Both the position numbers and the translations under genes were made by a program. Below the pieces are notes generated by a model. It did not search any database. It was given only the letters and a program-made list of their open reading frames with translations, and had not been told where the DNA came from. A stretch of 64,000 nt of DNA from an uncultured Parolsenella sp. (lineage in GTDB: Bacteria > Actinomycetota > Coriobacteriia > Coriobacteriales > Atopobiaceae): NCBI GenBank assembly GCA_934668375.1, contig CAKUNF010000006.1, forward strand, positions 32,086 through 96,085. Direction: 5' to 3'. The stretch's first letter is position 1, and each line of letters opens with the position of its first letter. Of this stretch, positions 18,910-26,015 are shown one piece after another.

Positions 18910-19878
18910 ATGGCTCAGAAGTCCAACGGCAAGCACTTCAAGCAGGACGCAGCGCAGGCCGCGCTCGCACAGGCGCGGACGGCTGGCTACGTCCCGGCCT
19001 CTGCCGGTGCCTACTCTCGCACCGCGAAGCAGGGTCGCGCGGCAAGGTCCGTTCGCGACTCGCACGGCGGCGCTCCTCGCCAGGGCAAGCCCAAGCGTCG
19101 CCGCAACATACTGTCCACGCTGCTCATCATCGTGGGCGTGGCACTGCTGCTTGTGGCTGGTGGCATGTGGGGGTACGCCCAGTACCAGTACCACGTCCAG
19201 GACGAGAACAACGCCAAGCTCGCAGCCTATGCCACGGTCTCCGATGACGCCGCCCAGCCGCCCACCATCGACTGGGCTGGTCTCAAGGCCGTGAACGCGG
19301 ACATCGTGGGATGGATCTACATCCCCGGCACGCACGTGGACTTCCCCGTCTACCAGGGAGACTCCAACGACACCTACCTGCGCACGAGCGCGGAGGGCGA
19401 GTACTCTGTGGGCGGCCAGATCTTCATGGACTACGAGAACACGGCGCCCGGACTCGTTGACCGCCAGACGCTCATCTACGGCCACCACCTCAACAACGGG
19501 GCCATGTTCACTGACGTGGACGAGTTCGCCAGCCAGGACTACTTCAATGGTATCGACACCGTCTGGTACCTCACGGAGGATGCCAGCTACGAGCTTGAGC
19601 CGCTGTTCTTCTACAAGTCTGCCGCCACGAACGGCGCTGCTCGCCAGTACGCGTTCTCCTCTGACGATGACTTCCACACCTACCTCGCGAACGCGCTCTC
19701 TCAGGCTACGGCCAAGAGCTCCTCGGCCGACGGCGCCTGCTCGAGCGTCTCTCGGGTGCTCACGCTCTGCACCTGCGACTATGAGAACGACTTTGGAAAG
19801 GGCAATGGCCGAGGCCTACTCGTGTGCGCGCTCAAGAGCGAGGTCTCTGGCACCGACGCAAACGTATCAGCCAGCTAG
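18910..19878 (+). CDS. srtB: Class B sortase
   Basis: The 322-residue protein has a long basic cytoplasmic region (~65 residues), a membrane anchor at about 68-88 (LSTLLIIVGVALLLVAGGMWGYA) and a sortase domain. The catalytic residues are His192 or His193 in LIYGHHLNNG, Cys289 in LTLCTCDYE, and Arg301 in GRGLLVCAL. IVGWIYIPGTHVDFPVYQ is typical of class B. Sortases join sorted surface proteins to the cell wall or pilin subunits to each other. The only LPXTG-type substrates in the window are 7 kb or more downstream, at 26016, 29186 and 31452. Its position inside the purE-purF run is odd. Confidence 0.92.
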   Translation: MAQKSNGKHFKQDAAQAALAQARTAGYVPASAGAYSRTAKQGRAARSVRDSHGGAPRQGKPKRRRNILSTLLIIVGVALLLVAGGMWGYAQYQYHVQDENNAKLAAYATVSDDAAQPPTIDWAGLKAVNADIVGWIYIPGTHVDFPVYQGDSNDTYLRTSAEGEYSVGGQIFMDYENTAPGLVDRQTLIYGHHLNNGAMFTDVDEFASQDYFNGIDTVWYLTEDASYELEPLFFYKSAATNGAARQYAFSSDDDFHTYLANALSQATAKSSSADGACSSVSRVLTLCTCDYENDFGKGNGRGLLVCALKSEVSGTDANVSAS

Positions 19879-19892
19879 CGGAGGGGAACCGC

Positions 19893-21440
19893 ATGTCTGA
19901 CCGTCCTGTGAACGAGAATGCCGCCAACAACTCGGACTCGCTTCATGACGAGTGTGGCGTGTTTGGAATCTGGGCGCCGGAGCGAGACGTCGCGCGCATG
20001 ACGTACTTCGCCCTCCATGCGCTGCAACACCGTGGTCAGGAGAGTGCGGGCATCGCCGTGGGAGACGGTGCCACCGTCATGGCCACGAAGGACCTCGGCC
20101 TCGTGACCCAGGCCTTCACCGACTCCGACCTCTCGGCGCTGCCCGGTAAGGTCGCCATCGGCCACGTGCGCTACGGCACGGCGGGGTCCAAGGGGTGGGA
20201 GAGCGCCCAACCGCACCTCTCGGCCATCAACGACGTGCTCATCGCACTTGCCCACAACGGCACGCTCGTGAACTTCGACCAGCTGCGCGTTGAGCTCATC
20301 AACAACGGCGTGCCGTTCCGCACGCACACGGATTCCGAGGTGGCCGCCCGCCTCATCGGTTTCTTCACCGAGAAGAAGCACCAGCTGCGCGCGGGCATCG
20401 CCCATGCCATGGCCATGATGGAGGGCGGCTACGCCATGGCCCTCATCCGCGAGAACGCGCTGTATGCCTTCCGCGACCCGCACGGCATCCGCCCGCTGTG
20501 CCTTGGCAGGCTTGCGAACGACCAGGGCTGGGTCGTAGCCAGCGAGACGTGTGCCCTCGACATCGTGGGCGCCGAGTACGTGCGAGACGTGCGCCCCGGC
20601 GAGATCATCCGCGTCTCGGACGACGGCATCTCCTCTACCCAGGCCCTCGACCCCGAGGCCCGAGCCGAGTGCATCTTCGAGCACGTCTACTTTGCCCGAC
20701 CGGACTCCCGCTTCCACGGCAAGAGCGTCTACTCCATGCGCTATGCCATGGGCCAGCGCCTTGCGCAGGAGGCCCCGGCCGACGTCGACCTCGTCATCGG
20801 CGTGCCCGACTCCGGCATGCCTCCCGCGGAGGGCTTCGCCCACGAGCTGGGCCTTCCGTTTGGCGAGGGTCTCATCAAGAACCGCTACGTGGCCCGTACC
20901 TTCATCCAGCCCACGCAGGAGCTTCGCGAGATGGGCGTCCGCCTCAAGCTCAACGCGCTCATCGACAACGTGGCCGGGAAGCGCCTGGTGGTCGTCGATG
21001 ACTCCATCGTGCGCGGCACGACCTCAAAGCAGATCGTGCGCATGCTCAAGGACGCCGGCGCCACCGAGGTCCACATGCGCATCAACTCTCCCGAGGTCAC
21101 GTGGCCGTGCTTCTACGGCATCGACACGGACACGCAGGACCAGCTCATCTCCGCGAGCAAGACCGTAGAGGAGATCTGCGAGTACATAGGTGCGGACTCG
21201 CTGGCCTTCCTCTCCCCCGAGGGGCTTCGCGCCTGCGTTCCCAACCTCTCTCGCTGCGAGGACTGCCCGTCTGGTCGCAGCGGCTACTGCGAGGCGTGCT
21301 TCACGGGCGAGTACCCGGTGGAGATCCCGGCGAGCTTCTCGGCGGGCAAGTTCCTTGAGGGCTACAAGCCCAGGAACCTCGCGAAGGCGAGCGCCGCGTC
21401 CCAGATGAGCGTGGACGACGTCGTGAACGTCGACGTGTAG
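19893..21440 (+). CDS. purF: Amidophosphoribosyltransferase
   Basis: The 515-residue enzyme makes phosphoribosylamine from PRPP and glutamine, the first step of purine synthesis. After a 20-residue propeptide-like leader comes the nucleophile Cys21 in DECGVFGIW, the start of the N-terminal glutaminase domain. VVVDDSIVRGTT is the PRPP-binding loop. The C-terminal Cys cluster (ACVPNLSRCEDCP, GYCEACFTGEYP) resembles the Fe-S-type PurF of Bacillus. The ATG at 19893 follows GGAGGGGAACC, 14 nt after the sortase stop. It is probably co-transcribed with purM and purN. Confidence 0.97.
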   Translation: MSDRPVNENAANNSDSLHDECGVFGIWAPERDVARMTYFALHALQHRGQESAGIAVGDGATVMATKDLGLVTQAFTDSDLSALPGKVAIGHVRYGTAGSKGWESAQPHLSAINDVLIALAHNGTLVNFDQLRVELINNGVPFRTHTDSEVAARLIGFFTEKKHQLRAGIAHAMAMMEGGYAMALIRENALYAFRDPHGIRPLCLGRLANDQGWVVASETCALDIVGAEYVRDVRPGEIIRVSDDGISSTQALDPEARAECIFEHVYFARPDSRFHGKSVYSMRYAMGQRLAQEAPADVDLVIGVPDSGMPPAEGFAHELGLPFGEGLIKNRYVARTFIQPTQELREMGVRLKLNALIDNVAGKRLVVVDDSIVRGTTSKQIVRMLKDAGATEVHMRINSPEVTWPCFYGIDTDTQDQLISASKTVEEICEYIGADSLAFLSPEGLRACVPNLSRCEDCPSGRSGYCEACFTGEYPVEIPASFSAGKFLEGYKPRNLAKASAASQMSVDDVVNVDV

Positions 21441-21555
21441 CCTTGGTTTCACCCGCGTGCGCGGCCGCCTGATGCTGGTGCGGCTGCGCGCGTTGTTTGC
21501 GCCGGCCTGTCCGGCACCGATCCGCTCGACTGTCCAACCCACGAAAGGACCTCTC

Positions 21556-22632
21556 ATGAGCAACGACAAGCACGTGACCTACGAGGACGCCGGCGTCGAC
21601 ACCGCCGAGGGCGCTCGCGCGGTGGACGCCATCAAGGCCGCCGTGAAGGAGACGAGGCGCCCCGAGGTCATCGGTGGCCTCGGCGGCTTTGGCGGGTGCT
21701 TCTCGGCCGCCGCGTTCAAGGACATGGAAGACCCCGTCATGGTCTCGGGTACGGACGGCGTGGGCACCAAGCTCGCCATCGCCCAGCTGCTGGGCCGCCA
21801 CGACACGGTGGGCGAGGATCTCGTTGCCATGTGCGTGGACGACGTGGTGCCCATCGGCGCCGAGCCGCTGTTCTTCCTGGACTACGTGGCCATCGGCAAG
21901 CTGCGCGCCGACCACGTTGCGCAGATTGTCTCGGGTATCGCCAACGGCTGCAAGAAGAGCGGCTGCGCCCTTGTGGGTGGCGAGATGGCCGAGCACCCCG
22001 GCGTCATGAACCCGGATGACTACGACCTCGCCGGCTTCGTGGTGGGCGTCGTCGACCGCCCGAAGATGATCGGCCCCGAGAAGGTCAAGGCGGGCGACGT
22101 CATTCTCGGCCTGCCGAGCTCGGGCATCCACTCCAACGGATACTCGCTCGTGCGCAAGGTGGCCATCGAGGGCAGGAGCGTCGAGGAGCTCGAGGCATAC
22201 AATGAGGAGCTCGGCGAGTCCGTGGCCGATGCCGTGATGCGCCCGACCACCATCTACGCCGGCCAACTCATCCGCGCCCTTCGCGCCGGTGCGCCCATCC
22301 ACGCCATGGCTCACATCACGGGCGGCGGCATCACCGAGAACCTCAACCGCGCGATGCCCGCAGACGTGGACGCGCTCGTCTACCGTGGCGGCGAGGCCGG
22401 CCCCGCGTGGAGCATCCCGCCCATCATCACCTATGTGAGCCGCCTTGCCGGCCTCACGCTCACCGAGGCGTACAAGACGTTCAACATGGGCGTGGGCATG
22501 AGCGTCATCTGCGCGCCGGAGGACGTCGACGCCGTGACGGCCGCACTCAAGGCCGAGGGCCTCGATCCGTTCGTCATGGGCGAGTGCGTCCCGGGTACGG
22601 GCTGCGTCCAGTACCGCGACGACGCCGAGTAG
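21556..22632 (+). CDS. purM: Phosphoribosylformylglycinamidine cyclo-ligase (AIR synthetase)
   Basis: The 358-residue product is typical for PurM. GGFGGCFSAAAF, VSGTDGVGTKL, CVDDVVPIGAEPLFFLDY, GGEMAEHPGV and HITGGGITENLNR are family signatures. The enzyme closes the imidazole ring using ATP. The ATG at 21556 follows GAAAGGACC; the longer frame from 21457 runs into the purF-purM spacer and is unlikely. The 115-nt gap after purF has no clear terminator, and purN begins 10 nt after the stop. Confidence 0.97.
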   Translation: MSNDKHVTYEDAGVDTAEGARAVDAIKAAVKETRRPEVIGGLGGFGGCFSAAAFKDMEDPVMVSGTDGVGTKLAIAQLLGRHDTVGEDLVAMCVDDVVPIGAEPLFFLDYVAIGKLRADHVAQIVSGIANGCKKSGCALVGGEMAEHPGVMNPDDYDLAGFVVGVVDRPKMIGPEKVKAGDVILGLPSSGIHSNGYSLVRKVAIEGRSVEELEAYNEELGESVADAVMRPTTIYAGQLIRALRAGAPIHAMAHITGGGITENLNRAMPADVDALVYRGGEAGPAWSIPPIITYVSRLAGLTLTEAYKTFNMGVGMSVICAPEDVDAVTAALKAEGLDPFVMGECVPGTGCVQYRDDAE

Positions 22633-22642
22633 GGGGCCTGCG

Positions 22643-23263
22643 ATGAGCGAACCCCTCAAGATCGGCGTGCTGCTCTCTGGCAGCGGCACGAACCTGCAGG
22701 CCATCATCGACCGCATTGCGGACGGCACCCTCAACGCGAGCATCGAGCTCGTGGTGTCGAGTCGTCCGAGCGCCTATGGCCTCAAGCGCGCCGAGGCCGC
22801 GGGTCTGCAGACCCTCACGCTCTCCAAGGAGATGTATGCCGACCCCGAACAGGCCGACGAGGTCATTGCCGCCGAGCTCAAGAGCCATGGCTGCGAGTAT
22901 GTCATCATGGCCGGCTACATGCGCATGGTCCACGCGCCGCTGCTCGCCGCCTACCCCAACCGCGTCGTGAACCTGCACCCGGCGCTGCTGCCGAGCTTCC
23001 GCGGCGCACATGCCATCGCCGACGCCTACGAGCGCGGCGTCAAGGTCACGGGCGTCACGGTGCACTTTGCCAACGAGGAGTACGACAAGGGGCCCATCAT
23101 CGCCCAGCGCGCGCTCGCCGTTGGGGAGGGTTGGAGCGTCGATGAGCTCGAGGCCCACATCCACGAGATCGAGCACGAGCTGTACCCCGAGGTCATTGGC
23201 TGGCTTGCCTCCGGCCGTGTCCACGTGGGTGACGACCTGCGCGTGAGCATCGACCCGGCATAG
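22643..23263 (+). CDS. purN: Phosphoribosylglycinamide formyltransferase
   Basis: The 206-residue PurN transfers a formyl group from 10-formyl-THF to GAR. SGSGTNLQAI is at the N-terminus, VVNLHPALLPSFRGAHA carries the catalytic Asn and His, and VTVHFANEEYDKGPII carries the Asp. The length and domain are standard. Tight spacing with purM (10 nt) indicates translation from one message. It ends the purine run and faces the convergent methyltransferase gene. Confidence 0.97.
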   Translation: MSEPLKIGVLLSGSGTNLQAIIDRIADGTLNASIELVVSSRPSAYGLKRAEAAGLQTLTLSKEMYADPEQADEVIAAELKSHGCEYVIMAGYMRMVHAPLLAAYPNRVVNLHPALLPSFRGAHAIADAYERGVKVTGVTVHFANEEYDKGPIIAQRALAVGEGWSVDELEAHIHEIEHELYPEVIGWLASGRVHVGDDLRVSIDPA

Positions 23264-23317
23264 GCGGACGGGCAAGCGACGTCTGCTCTCGAGGTCTCTC
23301 GAATCTCTCTAACCTAC

Positions 23318-23356
23318 TCTCTAGCTACTCTCGAATCCTTAGAGAGTAGCTAGAGA
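23318..23356. repeat. Perfect 15-bp hairpin between purN and the rRNA methyltransferase
   Basis: TCTCTAGCTACTCTC (23318-23332) pairs exactly with GAGAGTAGCTAGAGA (23342-23356) across a 9-nt loop. It may terminate purN, but it has no T run. Confidence 0.75.
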
Positions 23357-23365
23357 GAACCGACT

Positions 23366-23439
23366 GCCGCGAGTGTAGCTATTCAGACACTTAAGCGCCT
23401 AATTTGGGCGATAAGTGACCGAATCGCTACGCTCGCGGC
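23366..23439. repeat. 74-nt long imperfect hairpin between convergent genes
   Basis: Arms beginning GCCGCGAG and ending CTCGCGGC continue inward for about 34 nt with several mismatches and one bulge, closing on TAATTT. It is probably a bidirectional terminator or a small palindromic element. Confidence 0.6.
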
Positions 23440-23449
23440 TTACTCGTTG

Positions 23450-24655
23450 CTAGCGCCGGCGCAGCACCAGGACCGTCTCGGCGTGCTTCGTGTGGGGGAA
23501 CATGTCCACGACCTCGAGGCTCTCTATGCCGTAGCCGCCGTCGAGGAACAGCTGCAGGTCGCGGCGCTGCGTGGTGGGGTTGCAGCTCACATAGACCACG
23601 TGCTCCGGGGCAAGCCCGAGCACGCCGTTGATGAACGTGGGCGTGGACCCGGCGCGGGGCGGGTCCATGATGACGGCGTCGAAGCCCTCGCGGCCCGCGC
23701 GGGCGACGTCTCTCATGTAGGCCGTGGCGTCCGCGCAGACAAACTGGCAGCGATCCGCCAGCCCATTGCGGCGGGCGTTGGCGCGGGCGTTCGCCACGGC
23801 GCCCTCGACCTGCTCGACGCCCACGACCTCCAGGCCGTCGACCTGCTTTGCGGCGCACATGCCAATCGTGCCGATGCCGCAGTAGGCATCGAGCACGCGC
23901 ATGCCGCGCTCCAGGCCCGCGCCCTCGATGGCGAGCGAGTACAGCACCTCGGTCTGGGCGGGGTTCGTCTGGTAGAAGGACGTGGGGCCAATCTCGAACT
24001 CGCAGCCGAGCAGCTCGTCCACCATGCGTCCGCCACCGTACAGGGCGCGGGTCTCATGGCCGAGAATGGCGTTTGTACGGCGTTGGTTCACGTTCTGGGC
24101 GATGGCCGTCACGAACGGAGCCCGCGCGCGGATACGCTCGACAAACTGGCGCTCGCGGGCGATTTGCCCGCCGTTGGTGACGACGGTGAGCAACGCCTCG
24201 TCCGTGGCGTACCCCATGCGCACGACGGCGTGGCGCAGAAGGCCACGGCCGTGGTCCTCGTCATAGGCGGGAATGCGGAGCTCCTCGGCTGCACGCGCTA
24301 CGGCAAGCAGGGCCTCGCGCGCGTGCGGTGCCTCAACGACACAGCTCGCGCACGGAACGATTCGGTGTGTTCCTCGAGCGTAGAAGCCCGAGCGGATGCT
24401 GCCTCGCTTGCCGGGCGCAAACGGCGTGGCCGCCTTGTGGCGATACCCGGTGGGCTCCATGCCGTCCGTGTCCATGCCATGGATGGGCACGAGCTCCTCG
24501 CGCTGCTGAGCCGTGGTGCCGGCGGGCAGCACGTCTGCGAAGAGCTGGAGCACGGCGTCGCGCTTGCGCCGAAGCTGGATGGGGTAGGGAACGGCAAGCC
24601 ACTCGCAGCCGCCGCACGACTTTGCGATCGGGCACGTATAGGTCTTGAATCCCAT
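23450..24655 (-). CDS. 23S rRNA (uracil-C5)-methyltransferase, RlmD/RumA family
   Basis: The 401-residue SAM-dependent methyltransferase has an N-terminal iron-sulphur cluster motif, CPIAKSCGGCEW, with a further Cys in PCASCVV. The C-terminal Rossmann domain contains LDAYCGIGTIGMCAAK, MDPPRAGS with the catalytic region, and VYVSCNPTTQRRDL with the nucleophilic Cys. FYQTNPAQTEVLYSLAI is typical of the RumA/RlmCD/TrmA group. It lacks the N-terminal TRAM domain usual in RumA, so the exact target (U1939, U747 or a tRNA) is uncertain. It is monocistronic on the minus strand and convergent with purN. Confidence 0.9.
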   Translation of the reverse strand: MGFKTYTCPIAKSCGGCEWLAVPYPIQLRRKRDAVLQLFADVLPAGTTAQQREELVPIHGMDTDGMEPTGYRHKAATPFAPGKRGSIRSGFYARGTHRIVPCASCVVEAPHAREALLAVARAAEELRIPAYDEDHGRGLLRHAVVRMGYATDEALLTVVTNGGQIARERQFVERIRARAPFVTAIAQNVNQRRTNAILGHETRALYGGGRMVDELLGCEFEIGPTSFYQTNPAQTEVLYSLAIEGAGLERGMRVLDAYCGIGTIGMCAAKQVDGLEVVGVEQVEGAVANARANARRNGLADRCQFVCADATAYMRDVARAGREGFDAVIMDPPRAGSTPTFINGVLGLAPEHVVYVSCNPTTQRRDLQLFLDGGYGIESLEVVDMFPHTKHAETVLVLRRR

Positions 24656-24789
24656 GGCTCTCCCAGCTTGTGTGACGTCTCGCCGATGCGGGTTTTGGCG
24701 TCTCTCAGAGTGTTACTGTTGTTTCATTATTCATGGTGGGGGCGCGGCAGAGGCGCGGGCCCAAACCATCCAAGAGAAAAGGATACGAC

Positions 24790-25767
24790 ATGGCTTACAT
24801 CCGTAAGGTTGGCGTCCTCGGCCAGGGTCACGTTGGCGCCCACGTGGCGAACTCGCTTCTCGTTCAGGGACTTGCCGATGAGCTGTACCTGTGCGATATC
24901 AACGCCCAGAAGCTCACGAGTGAGGTCCAGGACTTCACGGACGCCCTGTCGTTCTATCCGCACAATTGCAAGATCGTGAACTGCGGCGATGAGTACGAGA
25001 AGCTTGCCGGCTGCGACGTCATCGTGAACGCCGCCGGCGAGGTCGCAGCCGCTGCCAAGGACCGCGACGGCGAGCTGTTCGTGACCTCCGAGATCGCCCG
25101 CACGTTCATCGCCCGCGTGGCTGACGCCGGCTTCAAGGGTGTCTGGGTCTCAATCTCCAACCCCTGCGACGTCATCTGCACCGAGATCTGGCGTCTCTCC
25201 GGCTGTGACCCCAAGCGCATCGTGGGTTCGGGCACCGCGCTGGACTCCGCGCGTCTGCGCAACGCCATCTCCAAGCGCACGGGCCTGGACCAGCACTCCA
25301 TCAACGCCTACATGCTCGGCGAGCACGGCGCGTCCCAGTTCGCCGCGATGTCGTGCGTGAGCTTTGGCTGTAAGACGCTTGAGGACCTCGCCGCCGAGCA
25401 GCCCGAGCGCTTTGGCTTTGACCAGCTCGAGTGCGAGGAGGAGGCGCGCCACGGCGGTTACGTGACGTATGCCGGCAAGGGCTGCACCGAGTACGCCGTG
25501 GCCCAGGCGGCCGTCCGTCTCGTCCAGGCCGTTCTCGGCAACGAGCACTACGTGACCTGCTGCTCCACGCTGCTCACCGGCGAGCACGGCGAGGAGGACA
25601 TCTTCTCGTCCATCCCGTGCGTCGTGGGCGCTAACGGCATCGAGGAGACCTTCGAGCTGCCGCTCAACGAGCGCGAGCAGGTCGCGTTCCATGCGAGCTG
25701 CGAGCACATCCGCGGCAACATCGCCCAGCTCGGCGAGTGGTGGAACGCCGAGAGCCGCGTGAAGTAG
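24790..25767 (+). CDS. L-lactate / L-2-hydroxyisocaproate dehydrogenase family protein
   Basis: The 325-residue NAD-dependent dehydrogenase begins with a Rossmann motif, VGVLGQGHVGAHVAN. The LDH/MDH landmarks follow: WVSISNPCDVI, the GSGTALDSARLR helix with the conserved Arg, and the catalytic His in GEHGASQ. The substrate loop (NAAGEVAAAAKDRDGELF) differs from the canonical PGETR loop of LDH and resembles L-HicDH more closely, so a branched 2-ketoacid substrate is possible. The ATG at 24790 follows GAAAAGGATACG. It is monocistronic, just upstream of the surface-protein island. Confidence 0.85.
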   Translation: MAYIRKVGVLGQGHVGAHVANSLLVQGLADELYLCDINAQKLTSEVQDFTDALSFYPHNCKIVNCGDEYEKLAGCDVIVNAAGEVAAAAKDRDGELFVTSEIARTFIARVADAGFKGVWVSISNPCDVICTEIWRLSGCDPKRIVGSGTALDSARLRNAISKRTGLDQHSINAYMLGEHGASQFAAMSCVSFGCKTLEDLAAEQPERFGFDQLECEEEARHGGYVTYAGKGCTEYAVAQAAVRLVQAVLGNEHYVTCCSTLLTGEHGEEDIFSSIPCVVGANGIEETFELPLNEREQVAFHASCEHIRGNIAQLGEWWNAESRVK

Positions 25768-25862
25768 CTCCCGTTCCATATATGCGAGCGTTCTGGCTCG
25801 GCAGGTATTGTGCCTGTCGGGCCCTCTTGTGTCGAGACGTGTTGACATCAAGAGTCCACTAA

Positions 25863-25914
25863 TATGCATATAAGCGATATTTTCGCAGGTAAACTGTAAT
25901 TTCTCTGAACATCG
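25863..25914 (+). promoter_or_regulatory. Island promoter element, copy A
   Basis: ATATGCATATAAGCGATATT is followed by TTCGCAGGTA. At the position where the other copies have TAGCTT or similar, this one has GAACAT (25907-25912). It lies ~109 bp before the VWA-protein start. It is the most diverged copy at the -10 position. Confidence 0.6.
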
Positions 25915-26015
25915 AGCGTGGAGCTGTCTATTGAAACGACGGCAAAACGCCCGACAGAAATGTAGCTCGGCAGCTCCGGAGACCCACGCCCGCGCGTGGG
26001 AGGAGAGGAGCCTGC

